Notes under the pieces: model-generated | Seen by the model: only the letters and a program-made list of their open reading frames with translations | What the model was told of the DNA's origin: nothing | Databases searched by the model: none | Shown here: in pieces, positions 25,511 to 34,210 of the stretch | Position numbering within the stretch: the first letter of the stretch is position 1 | Layout: each line of letters starts with the position of its first letter | Assembly: GCA_012517325.1 (NCBI GenBank) | Contig: JAAYVF010000122.1 | Coordinates: 1 to 64,000, forward strand | Length of the DNA stretch: 64,000 bases | Reading direction: 5' to 3' | Source: Myxococcales bacterium | Lineage (GTDB): Bacteria > Lernaellota > Lernaellaia > Lernaellales > Lernaellaceae | Translations under genes and position numbers: made by a program

Positions 25511-27724
25511 ATGCCAACCGAAGAAATCGTGAAAAGCGGCGTCGAACGCCTGCCCATGTGGGAAATGTACCCCGGGTTCTGGGCGTACACGCGGTGGATC
25601 ATTTACGCCATCGCCGTGGTCGTGGTTGCCGTGTTCGTTTATGGCTGGTGGCAACGCATCCAGGCCTACCGCCTCGGGCGGAAGGCGGAAGGGGCACTCG
25701 ACGCCAAGGGCGCCCGCGCCGGCGAACTGCTGCGCTACTGGATCGCCCAACTCAAAGTCATCAAGGAAACCTATCAGGGGACTTTCCACCTGTTGATTTT
25801 CTGGGGCTTCGTCGTGCTGTTCATCGGGACCGCGCTGACGGTGCTCGATGAAGACTTCTGGCGGCTGCTGACCGGCAACAAGTTCATCCACGGCAATTTC
25901 TACGTCATTTTCAGCTTCCTGCTGGATTTGTTCGGCCTGCTGGCGATCGTCGGCATCGTCCTGGCCATGTTCCGCCGTTACGTGACCAAGCCCAAGGGCC
26001 TGGACAACAAATCCGAGGACGCGACGCTGCTGTTGTTCATCCTGGCGATTCTCGTCACCGGCTTCCTGACCGAGGGCGCGCGCATCGGCGTGGTGATGGG
26101 CGCCAAGGGCCTGAACAACGTCGGCTACGAGGCCTCGAGTTTCGTCGGCTTCGGGCTCGGCAAGCTATTCGGCGACAGCCCGGCCCTGCACAAGCTGTTC
26201 TGGACCGTGCACATTCTGATCTCGCTGGCCTTCGTCGCGCTGATTCCCTACACCAAGGCATTGCACATCTTCTCGACCGCGGGCAGCATTTTCACCCACA
26301 GCCTGAAGCCCAAGGGCAAGATCATCGAACCGATCCCCGACATGATGGAGCGGATGGAAAAGGGCGAGGAAGTCGAACTGGGCTACAAGCGCCTCGAAAA
26401 CCTCACCTGGCGTGAAATCCTGCAGCTCGACGCCTGCACCCGATGCGGCCGCTGCCAGGACCAGTGCCCGGCCTACAACACCGGCAAGCACCTCTCGCCG
26501 AAGGAATTCATCCAGGCCACCAAGAATTATTGGCAGGCCAAGTGGGCCGCCAAGCGCGACGCGCAGGTGGAACTGTCCGGCAAGCCCGCCGAGGGCGCCG
26601 CGGAAGCCGTGCCCGAGGGCGGGAAGTTCCTGCTGAAGGTCGAGGCGGCGATGAACGGCGAGGAGCCGGCGGTTGTCGGTTACGTCGATTCGAAGGTCCT
26701 GTGGGATTGCACCAACTGCATGGCCTGCATGAACGCCTGCCCGGTGATGATCGAGCACGTGCCCCTCATCACCGCCATGCGGCGCGAGCTGGCCATGGAG
26801 TTCGACGACTCCGAGGCCGCCTGCAAAACCTTCTTCAAGAACATGGACACCAACTGCAACCCGTGGGGCATGAACCCGGGCGACCGCGCCAAGTGGGCGG
26901 CGGAAGACGGCCTGCCCACGGTGTTCGACAACCCCGAATACGAATACCTGTTCTTCATCGGCTGCATGGGCGCGTTCGACGCCAAGGCGATCAAGGCCAA
27001 CCGGGCCTTCGCGAAAATCCTGAAGGAAGCCGGCGTCAACTTCGCCATCCTCGGCGAAATGGAATTCTGCTGCGGCGACAGCATGCGCCGGCTCGGCAAC
27101 GAAGCGTCCTTCCAGGCGATCATCGCCATGTTCAAGTCGACCTGCACCGACGCGGGCCTCGATCCGACGTTCAAGGGCAAGAAGGTCGTCACCCTCTGCC
27201 CGCACGGCTACAACTGCCTGAAGCACGAGTATCCCGACTTCGGTTTCGAGTGGCAGGTCTTCCACTACACCGAACTGCTGAACCAACTCGTGAAGAGCGG
27301 CAAGATCAAGCTGAAGGGCGGCAACGGCAAGACGGCGGTCTACCACGACTCGTGCTTCCTGTCGCGCTACAACGACCTCACGGCCGAGCCGCGCGAGCTG
27401 CTGGCCGCCGCGGGCTACCGCGTGATGGAACCCGAGCGCCGCGAGCTCAAGACGTTCTGCTGCGGCGCGGGCGGCGGTCGCGTGTGGCTCGAGGAGCACA
27501 TCGACGAAGCCAACGGCATCTACCGCATCAACAACGTCCGGGCCGACGAGGTCGTCGGCGTGGGCGCGCAGAACATCGTCACCGCGTGCCCGTTCTGCGG
27601 CATGATGTTCGACGAAGCCTGCAAGCGGTCGTCGCTGGAAAAAGCGATGGAATCGCAGCGGCTGGTGGACCTGGCCGAATTGCTGGCCGAAAACATGGTG
27701 GTTAAGGAACCCAAGGCCGAATAG
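25511..27724 (+). CDS. Membrane Fe-S oxidoreductase, EMO-like ETF:(methyl)menaquinone oxidoreductase
   Basis: 737 residues. An N-terminal NarI-like membrane domain (about residues 20-260, several helices with histidines for haem b), two 4Fe-4S motifs (CTRCGRCQDQCP from Cys309, and CTNCMACMNACP near residue 400), then two CCG (HdrB/D-type) domains: GCMGAF...EFCCGDS with LCPHGYNC, and HDSCFLSRYND...FCCGAGGG with CPFCGMMF. This architecture matches the EMO proteins that take electrons from ETF into the menaquinone pool in anaerobic fatty-acid and aromatic degraders. Its place directly after etfBA supports that role. ATG 25511 follows AACGAGGAG. A strong terminator follows. Confidence 0.9.
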   Translation: MPTEEIVKSGVERLPMWEMYPGFWAYTRWIIYAIAVVVVAVFVYGWWQRIQAYRLGRKAEGALDAKGARAGELLRYWIAQLKVIKETYQGTFHLLIFWGFVVLFIGTALTVLDEDFWRLLTGNKFIHGNFYVIFSFLLDLFGLLAIVGIVLAMFRRYVTKPKGLDNKSEDATLLLFILAILVTGFLTEGARIGVVMGAKGLNNVGYEASSFVGFGLGKLFGDSPALHKLFWTVHILISLAFVALIPYTKALHIFSTAGSIFTHSLKPKGKIIEPIPDMMERMEKGEEVELGYKRLENLTWREILQLDACTRCGRCQDQCPAYNTGKHLSPKEFIQATKNYWQAKWAAKRDAQVELSGKPAEGAAEAVPEGGKFLLKVEAAMNGEEPAVVGYVDSKVLWDCTNCMACMNACPVMIEHVPLITAMRRELAMEFDDSEAACKTFFKNMDTNCNPWGMNPGDRAKWAAEDGLPTVFDNPEYEYLFFIGCMGAFDAKAIKANRAFAKILKEAGVNFAILGEMEFCCGDSMRRLGNEASFQAIIAMFKSTCTDAGLDPTFKGKKVVTLCPHGYNCLKHEYPDFGFEWQVFHYTELLNQLVKSGKIKLKGGNGKTAVYHDSCFLSRYNDLTAEPRELLAAAGYRVMEPERRELKTFCCGAGGGRVWLEEHIDEANGIYRINNVRADEVVGVGAQNIVTACPFCGMMFDEACKRSSLEKAMESQRLVDLAELLAENMVVKEPKAE

Positions 27725-27743
27725 TTCGTCGCTGGTCAAACGA

Positions 27744-27782
27744 ACGCCCCCGGGAACCGCGGTTTCCGGGGGCGTTTTTTTT
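27744..27782 (+). terminator. Strong Rho-independent terminator of the etf-EMO operon
   Basis: A long GC-rich stem ACGCCCCCGGGAA / TTTCCGGGGGCGT (27744-27775) with a six-base loop, followed by an eight-base T run (27775-27782). It ends the plus-strand operon 20 bases after the stop codon. Confidence 0.92.
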
Positions 27783-27836
27783 CGGATCGTCGCCCGCGAA
27801 ACGCCCGTCGCCGCTCCGTGGACTTTCCGGACTTGC

Positions 27837-28661
27837 TTACGGGGCGGCTTTGGCTTGCAGCGCCTCGACTTCTTGCTTCACGCGGGCAATCCGCTCGTCG
27901 ACGAGGTTCCAGCCGGCTTCCATCTTGTCTTCCTCATCCTTGGCGCCGGTCAGCTTGGCGAGCGTGTCGTGAAAACGCCGCTGCAGCGTCTCGTCGGCTT
28001 CCTTGATTTGCCCGTAGAGGGTCGGATAGAGCGGATCGATGCCCGTGGCCGCGGGCAGCGCGACGCGCCGGGCTTCCAGGTACATCCGGTACCAGCGCGC
28101 CAGGTCGCCGGGCCGGTTGCCGGTTTCGATTTCGCGCAAGGCCGCCGCGTGGCGCTCGAGCATCCGCGCGGCGGCTTCCAGCCGCGACAGGTGGCGGCCG
28201 ACCAGCAGTTTTTGATCCTCGGCCGAACCGATACGGCTTTCGGCCGCGCGCCGGATCGACCAGCGTCCGTCTTTTTCGCGCAAAATCAGGTCGGGATCGC
28301 CGAACTGGTAAGCCTTTTCCGGCAGGGCCTTGGGCGCGTTGAAATCCGGCGACAGGATCGCCTCCACGCGGTAGGTCAGCGGCAGCGACAGGCCGAGGTC
28401 GACGTAATAGCGCTTCTTCACGACCGGCGTCAGAATCGCCGACTCCACCTGCGCGCCGTACGTCTTGCCGCCCACGGCCCGCACCAGCACCAGCACCCCG
28501 TCGGGAACGTCGCAATTGCCGTAGGCGAGCAGCGAACCCGACGGCCCCACCCGCGCCTCCAGCGTGAAACTGTCGAGTTGCGGCAGCGCCCAGCAACCGG
28601 CCAGCAAGCCGGCGACCAGCGCCAGGATCAGGCAGCGGAATGTTCGGGAGGCGGTCATCAT
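27837..28661 (-). CDS. Lipoprotein of unknown function
   Basis: 274 residues starting MMTASRTF (ATG 28661 or 28658). The signal peptide ends in the lipobox LLAGC (about residues 17-21). The mature part has a beta-rich N-terminal half and a helical C-terminal half with many charged residues (RHLSRLEAAARMLERHA; DERIARVKQEVEALQAK), probably a coiled coil. No domain recognised. There is no clear ribosome site, and the best promoter places the transcription start only about two bases before the ATG, so the message may be leaderless. It is convergent with the etf-EMO operon and divergent from the acyl-CoA synthetase. Confidence 0.75.
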   Translation of the reverse strand: MMTASRTFRCLILALVAGLLAGCWALPQLDSFTLEARVGPSGSLLAYGNCDVPDGVLVLVRAVGGKTYGAQVESAILTPVVKKRYYVDLGLSLPLTYRVEAILSPDFNAPKALPEKAYQFGDPDLILREKDGRWSIRRAAESRIGSAEDQKLLVGRHLSRLEAAARMLERHAAALREIETGNRPGDLARWYRMYLEARRVALPAATGIDPLYPTLYGQIKEADETLQRRFHDTLAKLTGAKDEEDKMEAGWNLVDERIARVKQEVEALQAKAAP

Positions 28662-28669
28662 CGGCTCGA

Positions 28670-28698
28670 TATATAAAGCGTTTCCGGGCATTTGACCA
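28670..28698 (-). promoter_or_regulatory. Candidate promoter of the 27837-28661 lipoprotein gene
   Basis: On the minus strand TGGTCA (28698-28693), 17-base spacer, TATATA (28675-28670). The predicted start point is next to the start codon at 28661. Confidence 0.4.
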
Positions 28699-28719
28699 GG
28701 GACGGCGCCGGGATTTGCC

Positions 28720-28748
28720 TTGACGCCATCGGAGGGTCCGGCTAGCTT
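28720..28748 (+). promoter_or_regulatory. Promoter of the acyl-CoA synthetase-permease operon
   Basis: TTGACG (28720-28725), 17-base spacer, TAGCTT (28743-28748). Transcription from here would begin near 28755, which supports translation from ATG 28777 rather than any earlier codon. Confidence 0.55.
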
Positions 28749-28776
28749 GAGGCATCCGGCATTCGGGAGCCCAATC

Positions 28777-30852
28777 ATGCGGGAGTTTTTCAGCGCCCGG
28801 CACGTGGCGGTTTTCGGCGTTTCGACCCGCCCGGGAAACCTCGGGGCGCGCATCGTGCAAAACCTGCTCAAGTTCGGCTACCCCGGCCGCGTTTCGCCGA
28901 TCGGCCGCGGCGGCGGCGAACTTGCCGGCCTGCCCATCGTGCCGACGCTGCGGGATGCCGGCGACGGCGTCGACCTCGCGGTGATCCTCACCCCGGCGGC
29001 AACGGTGCCGGGGATTTTCGCGGAGTGCGCGGCCGGCGGCGTCAAGCGGTTGATCGTCGAATCGGGCGGCTTCGCCGAACTGGGCGAACGCGGCGCCGCG
29101 TTGCAGGCGGAATTAAAAGAATTGGCCCGCCGGCACGGGCTGCGGTTCATCGGGCCCAACGGCATCGGCCTGGTGGACAATCATTCGGGGCTGGCGGTGC
29201 CGTTCACCGCGATGCCGCGGCCGCCGCAAGGGCCGGTGAGCGTGCTGGCGCAATCGGGCGGCGTGGGCCTGCTGTACGCCAGCCAATTCCTGGCCGAAGG
29301 CATCGGCCTGGCCAAGTTCGTGTCGCTGGGCAACAAGATCGACGTCGACGAAACCGACCTCCTGCCCTTTCTGGCCGCCGACGATTCCACCGGCATCGTC
29401 ATGGCCTATCTCGAATCGATCGCCGACGGCCGCGCCCTCTGCGCGGCGATCCGCGCCTGCCCGAAACCCGTCCTCGTCCACAAGGCCAACATCGGCGAGG
29501 CCAGCCGCGCGATCGCCGGCAGCCACACCGCCGCGCTGGCCAACGACGACGCCGTGGTCGACGCCGCCCTGGCCCAGGCCGGCGCGCGGCGCACCTCGAA
29601 CCTGGGCGACACCGTCGCCAAGGTGAAGGCCTTTTTGCTGCCGCCGATGAAGGGCGATCGCACGGTCGTGGTCAGCCGCTCGGGCGGCCACGCCATCATC
29701 GCCGCCGACGAGTGCGGCAAGGCGGGCCTGGTCTTTCCCGAGTTACCGGCGGAATTTCTCGAACTGGTGCGCCGGGCCGTGCGCGCCGACGTCATCCGCC
29801 TGGGCAATCCGCTCGACGTCGGCGACCTCTACGAAATGGACGCCTTCGTGACCATCATGGAAGGGGTCATGGCGCTGCCGGAAATCGACGGCGTGATTTT
29901 CCTCTTCATGATGCTGTCCAACTACAACCCGCGCGTTCCCGAACGGCTGGTCGACCGCGCCCGGGAGCTTTGCCGGCAACACGACAAACCGCTGGCCTTG
30001 GTGCTCTACACCTACCCCGAGGAGCTGGCGCGCCTGAAGGCCTACAGCGACTTCCCGATTTTCACGTCGGCCGAGGAGGCGGTGGCGGCCCTGGCGGCCG
30101 GCCGCGACTGGCGGCGGGCGCAGCAGCGAAAACCCCGAGCGATGCCCCGGCCGCGGCCGAACGCGGCCGCCGCGGCTTTATTGGCCGCGGCGCCGCCCGG
30201 CGGCTGGCTGCCCGCGGAACAGGCCTTCGCCCTGCTGGATACTTGCGGCATCGCGCATCCGCCGGTGGCCTTCGCGGCCACCGCCGCGGCGGCGGTCGCG
30301 GCCTACCGGCGCCTGGGCGGCCGGGTCGCCCTGAAGCTGGAAAGCCCCGACGTGGTGCACAAAAGCGAAGTCGGCGGGGTCCGGCTCGATCTCGGCTCCG
30401 CCCGCGAGGTGCGCGCCGCGTTCGCGCAACTGCGGGAAAACCTGGCGGCCCGGCAACCCGGCGCGCGTTTCACCGGCGCCCTGCTCATGCCGATGGCGCC
30501 GCCGGGCCTCGAACTGATCGGCGGCGTCAAATTCGATCCCAGCTTCGGCCCGGTGCTGCTGCTCGGCTGGGGCGGCGTCGCCGCCGAGGCGATGGAAAAG
30601 GTCAGCCTGCGCCTGGCCCCGATCACCCGGAGCGAAGCCCTGGAAATGATCGCGGAACTGCCGGGACAAAAACTGCTCGCCGGTTTCCGCGGCCGGCCGG
30701 GCATCCGGCGCGGCGCCCTCGCCGATCTGCTCGTGCGGTTGGGTAGGCTCGCCTGGACCCCCGGTCTGGGCGAAGCGGACCTCAACCCCATCGTCGCCGG
30801 CCCCGACGGCGTGCTCGCGCTCGACGCGCGTTTCCGCAAGCGGGCGACATGA
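28777..30852 (+). CDS. ADP-forming acyl-CoA synthetase (acetate-CoA ligase family)
   Basis: 691 residues. ATG 28777 follows GGGAG at seven bases. Single-chain alpha-beta order: CoA-binding domain (MREFFSARHVAVFGVSTRPG), two succinyl-CoA-ligase-like domains with the phospho-histidine motif GSHTAALA (near residue 250), and a C-terminal ATP-grasp domain (VALKLESPDVVHKSEVGGV; GLGEADLNPIVA). It interconverts acyl-CoA + ADP + Pi with acid + CoA + ATP, giving substrate-level ATP from acyl-CoA or activating acids. Substrate range unknown. The stop overlaps the next gene by four bases (ATGA), coupling it to two ABC permeases, an unusual pairing. Confidence 0.9.
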   Translation: MREFFSARHVAVFGVSTRPGNLGARIVQNLLKFGYPGRVSPIGRGGGELAGLPIVPTLRDAGDGVDLAVILTPAATVPGIFAECAAGGVKRLIVESGGFAELGERGAALQAELKELARRHGLRFIGPNGIGLVDNHSGLAVPFTAMPRPPQGPVSVLAQSGGVGLLYASQFLAEGIGLAKFVSLGNKIDVDETDLLPFLAADDSTGIVMAYLESIADGRALCAAIRACPKPVLVHKANIGEASRAIAGSHTAALANDDAVVDAALAQAGARRTSNLGDTVAKVKAFLLPPMKGDRTVVVSRSGGHAIIAADECGKAGLVFPELPAEFLELVRRAVRADVIRLGNPLDVGDLYEMDAFVTIMEGVMALPEIDGVIFLFMMLSNYNPRVPERLVDRARELCRQHDKPLALVLYTYPEELARLKAYSDFPIFTSAEEAVAALAAGRDWRRAQQRKPRAMPRPRPNAAAAALLAAAPPGGWLPAEQAFALLDTCGIAHPPVAFAATAAAAVAAYRRLGGRVALKLESPDVVHKSEVGGVRLDLGSAREVRAAFAQLRENLAARQPGARFTGALLMPMAPPGLELIGGVKFDPSFGPVLLLGWGGVAAEAMEKVSLRLAPITRSEALEMIAELPGQKLLAGFRGRPGIRRGALADLLVRLGRLAWTPGLGEADLNPIVAGPDGVLALDARFRKRAT

Positions 30853-31775
30853 TCCGCTACATCGGCCGCCGCCTGTTGCTGCTTTTACCCACGATGCTGG
30901 GCGTCGCGACCCTGGTGTTCTTCTTCCTCCATTTGATCCCGGGCGATCCGGTGGAGGTGATGCTCGGCGAGACGGCCGAGCAGGCCGACAAGGACGCGCT
31001 ACGCGACAGCCTGGGCCTGAACGAGCCGCTACCGGCGCAGTACGGGCATTTTCTGGCGGGGCTGGCGCGAGGCGAGGTCGGCCAGAGCTTTTTTTACCGC
31101 AAACCGGTCGCCGAGGTGCTGCTGGAGCGCCTGCCGGCCACGCTGGAGCTGGCGGTCGCCGCGCTGACGGTCGCGCTGCTCATTTCCATTCCGATCGGCG
31201 TGGTGGCGGCCGTCAAGCAATACGGCGCGTTCGACAACCTCAGCATGCTGGTGGCGATGTTTGGCGTTTCGATGCCCAACTTCTGGCTGGGGCCGCTGCT
31301 CATCTGGCTCTTTTCGCTGCACGCCGGCTGGCTGCCGGTCGGCGGCCGCGAGGGGCTGGTCAGCCTGGTGCTGCCGGCGGTGACGCTGGGCGCGGGCATG
31401 GCGGCGATTCTGTCGCGGATGACGCGGGCCAGCGTGTTGGAGGTGTTGTCGGAGGATTTCGTGCGGACGGCGCGCGCCAAGGGTCTGCCGCCGCGCACGG
31501 TGTTGTTTAAGCACGTGCTGCGCAATGCGCTGATCCCGGTGGTGACGGTGGTGGGCCTGCAGTTCGGCGCGCTGCTGTCGGGCGCGGTCATCACCGAAAA
31601 CGTGTTTTCCTGGCCGGGGCTGGGCACCCTGTTCATCGAGGCGATCCAGAGCCGCGATTATCCGCTGGTACAGGGCTGCGTGCTGTACATCAGCTTCGGC
31701 TACGTGCTGATCAACCTGCTGGTCGATCTGCTCTACGCGGCGATCGACCCGCGCATCCGGTACGGCAACTCATGA
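30849..31775 (+). CDS. DppB/OppB-type ABC transporter permease
   Basis: 308 residues with six predicted helices. The beginning MIRYIGRRLLLLLPTMLGVA and the region LGLNEPLPAQYGHFL are typical of the dipeptide/oligopeptide/nickel permease family; the coupling (EAA) motif lies in VRTARAKGLPPRTVLFKHVLRNA. It overlaps the upstream synthetase and the downstream permease by four bases each. No substrate-binding protein or ATPase gene is adjacent, so partners must be elsewhere. Transport of peptides or another small solute is inferred. Confidence 0.93.
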   Translation: MIRYIGRRLLLLLPTMLGVATLVFFFLHLIPGDPVEVMLGETAEQADKDALRDSLGLNEPLPAQYGHFLAGLARGEVGQSFFYRKPVAEVLLERLPATLELAVAALTVALLISIPIGVVAAVKQYGAFDNLSMLVAMFGVSMPNFWLGPLLIWLFSLHAGWLPVGGREGLVSLVLPAVTLGAGMAAILSRMTRASVLEVLSEDFVRTARAKGLPPRTVLFKHVLRNALIPVVTVVGLQFGALLSGAVITENVFSWPGLGTLFIEAIQSRDYPLVQGCVLYISFGYVLINLLVDLLYAAIDPRIRYGNS

Positions 31776-32581
31776 AGTCGCCGGCCGCCGCGATCGGGTT
31801 GGTGCTGGTCGCGCTGTTGGCGACGGCCGCGGTTTTCGGCGGCGCGCTGGCCCCGCACGACCCCGAGGCCCTCGACCTGCCGGGCGCGCTGGCCGGACCG
31901 AGCCGCGCGCACTGGTTCGGCCAGGACGAACTGGGCCGCGATTTGGCCTCGCGCCTGCTGGTGGGGGCGCGCGCCAGCGCCCTGGTCGGCCTCGTGGTGA
32001 TTTCCATCTCGCTGACGGTGGGCACCCTGATCGGCCTGCTGGCCGGCTACCTGGGCGGGGCGGTCGATCAACTCGTCATGCGGCTGGTCGACATCCTGCT
32101 GGCCTTTCCCGGCATCCTGCTGGCCATCGCCGTCACCGGCATCCTCGGGCCCTCGCTGGGCAACGTCATCTTCGCGCTGTCGATCCTGGGCTGGACCGGC
32201 TTCGCGCGGCTGGTGCGCGGCCAGGTGCTGTCGCTGCGCGAGCGCGAGTTCGTGCTGGCGGCGCGCGGCTACGGCGCCTCGACGACGCGCATTCTCTGGC
32301 GGCACATTTTGCCCAACGTGTTGCCGCCGGTGCTCGTCCAGGCGACATTCGGCATGGCCGGGGTGATCCTGGGCGAGGCCAGCCTGTCTTTCCTGGGGCT
32401 GGGCCCGCAGAACATCCCGACCTGGGGAGCCATGCTGGCGGGCGGCGTCGACTATCTGTTGTTCGCGCCGTACTTGTCGATCGTGCCGGGACTGGCCATT
32501 ATGCTGACGGTGCTGTCGTTCAATTTTCTCGGCGACGCGTTGCGCGACCGGCTCGATCCGAAGGCGCAACCCTGGCTGTAG
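31772..32581 (+). CDS. DppC/OppC-type ABC transporter permease
   Basis: 269 residues with an N-terminal helix and the DppC signature HWFGQDELGRDLASRLL (about residues 45-62), then LVRGQVLSLREREFVLAARG and the EAA-type loop ASTTRILWRHILPNVLPP. It forms the second membrane subunit with the preceding DppB-like protein. The ATG overlaps the previous stop (ATGA). The gene is followed after nine bases by a membrane glycosyltransferase that may share the transcript. Confidence 0.93.
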   Translation: MKSPAAAIGLVLVALLATAAVFGGALAPHDPEALDLPGALAGPSRAHWFGQDELGRDLASRLLVGARASALVGLVVISISLTVGTLIGLLAGYLGGAVDQLVMRLVDILLAFPGILLAIAVTGILGPSLGNVIFALSILGWTGFARLVRGQVLSLREREFVLAARGYGASTTRILWRHILPNVLPPVLVQATFGMAGVILGEASLSFLGLGPQNIPTWGAMLAGGVDYLLFAPYLSIVPGLAIMLTVLSFNFLGDALRDRLDPKAQPWL

Positions 32582-32590
32582 GAGGCCCGC

Positions 32591-34114
32591 GTGAAATCCG
32601 GCCGGACGCCCCTCGCGCTATTGCTGATCGGCGCGGCGCTCTACCTGCTGGTGGCGGTGCATTTCCTCAACTACGCGCCCGACGACATCTACATCACGCT
32701 GCGCTACGCAAAAAACATCGCCGCCGGCCAGGGAGCGGTCTACAACCCCGGCGAACGCGTCGAGGGGTTTTCCAACCCGGTCCTGCTGGCGCTGTTGACC
32801 GCGCTGCAACCGCTCCTGGCGACCCCCGCGCGCCTGACGGCGGCGGCGAAAGGCATCGGCCTCGTCGCCGGGCTGCTGGCCTTGCTGCTCGGCGCGGCGC
32901 TGGCGCGCCGCGACCCCGTCGGGTCTCCATACTGGGGCCTGACGCCGTTGCTCTTCGGCCTGGCCGGCTATCCCGCCTTCTGGGCGGCTTCCGGCATGGA
33001 AACGGGGCTGCACCTGCTGCTGCTGGTCCTGGCGCTCGGCGGTTACATCCGCGCGCTGGAAACCGGACGCCGGGCCTGGCGCGCGCTGGCCGGCCTGCTC
33101 TTCGGCCTGCTGGCGCTGTCGCGGCCCGAGGGCGTCATTTTCCTGGTCGCCGCCCTGGCGGCGCGGGCGCTTTTGTTGCGGCGCGACGGGGCGCGGCCGG
33201 ACGCGGCCGACGCGATTTTCACATTGCTGGCGCTATTGCCGCTGGGCGGTTATTTCCTCTGGCGGCACGCCTATTACGGCCTGTGGTGGCCGAACACGTT
33301 CTACGCCAAGGCCGGCGGCGGTTTGAGCACCTGGGCCGACGGCGGGCGCTACCTGCTGGGCGCCCTGGGGCCGGCGCTCTGGGGCAACGCGCTGCTCCTG
33401 CCGCTGTTCGCGGCGGACCTCGCGCCCTGGCGCAAAACCACGGCGCGGTCGCTCGTGCTGCTGGCCGCGCTGGCCGCCCAGGCCGCGTTCATCGTCGTCG
33501 GCGGCGGCGATTGGATGCCGGGCTGGCGCTTCGCGGTGCCGGCGATGGCGATCCTCTGCCTGCTGGCGCCGACGGTCGCCGCGCGCCTCGAACAGGCGTT
33601 GCACCACAAGCGGGTCGCCGACTGGACCGCCGGTTGGCGTCGCGTGGCGATCGCCCTGCTCGTGCTGCCGGCCCTCGCCGCGCACCTCTACGCGGTCCGA
33701 CAAACCAGCCGCGCGCCGAGCGGCTGGACCGGCTATCGCGACGCCGAGTTCTTCGCCGCGCCTTACGCGAAGGTGGTCGATTGGCTGCAAGGGCAAACCC
33801 CGGGCTCCGACTGGCTGGCGACCGGCGAAGCCGGCCTGATCCCCTACCTGACCAATCTGCCGACCATCGACTGCTTCGGGTTGACCGACGCCCACCTCGC
33901 GCGCGTGCCGGGCAAACGGCACGAGAAGGTCGACCCGGCGTACATCCTCGGCCGGCGGCCGCGGTTCATCATCATCGGCGGCGCGCGGCGGACGGCATCG
34001 GGCCTGAGCAGCGATTTCGCCTACGGCCGCAGCCTGCTGGAGCATCCGCTTTTCCAGAGCGACTACCGCCTCGCCCACCAGGAGGATTCGTTGCTCGTTT
34101 ACGAGCATCGGTAA
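32591..34114 (+). CDS. AftB-like GT-C membrane glycosyltransferase
   Basis: 507 residues with about ten helices. The first loop carries the acidic GT-C motif APDDIYITLRYAKNIAAGQG, then VYNPGERVEGFSNP, and later GGGDWMPGWRF; these blocks match AftB-like arabinofuranosyl/mannosyl transferases that use polyprenyl-phosphate sugars on the outer face of the membrane. The C-terminal soluble part (about 380-507) resembles the periplasmic domain of the group. GTG 32591 follows GGAGG. Donor and acceptor unknown; it likely contributes to cell-surface polysaccharide. Confidence 0.8.
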   Translation: MKSGRTPLALLLIGAALYLLVAVHFLNYAPDDIYITLRYAKNIAAGQGAVYNPGERVEGFSNPVLLALLTALQPLLATPARLTAAAKGIGLVAGLLALLLGAALARRDPVGSPYWGLTPLLFGLAGYPAFWAASGMETGLHLLLLVLALGGYIRALETGRRAWRALAGLLFGLLALSRPEGVIFLVAALAARALLLRRDGARPDAADAIFTLLALLPLGGYFLWRHAYYGLWWPNTFYAKAGGGLSTWADGGRYLLGALGPALWGNALLLPLFAADLAPWRKTTARSLVLLAALAAQAAFIVVGGGDWMPGWRFAVPAMAILCLLAPTVAARLEQALHHKRVADWTAGWRRVAIALLVLPALAAHLYAVRQTSRAPSGWTGYRDAEFFAAPYAKVVDWLQGQTPGSDWLATGEAGLIPYLTNLPTIDCFGLTDAHLARVPGKRHEKVDPAYILGRRPRFIIIGGARRTASGLSSDFAYGRSLLEHPLFQSDYRLAHQEDSLLVYEHR

Positions 34115-34137
34115 CCGCCTCTTTTCCGCGACGGTCT

Positions 34138-34166
34138 TTGACTTTCCCCATCCCCCTGAATATCAT
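34138..34166 (+). promoter_or_regulatory. Sigma70 promoter of the COG0731-like radical SAM gene
   Basis: TTGACT (34138-34143), 17-base spacer, TATCAT (34161-34166), about 45 bases before the TTG start at 34211. It argues against translation beginning at 34166. Confidence 0.65.
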
Positions 34167-34210
34167 TGCTTCGCGCAAACAATCAGAGAAAGAAGAACGA
34201 GAGGAGTATT

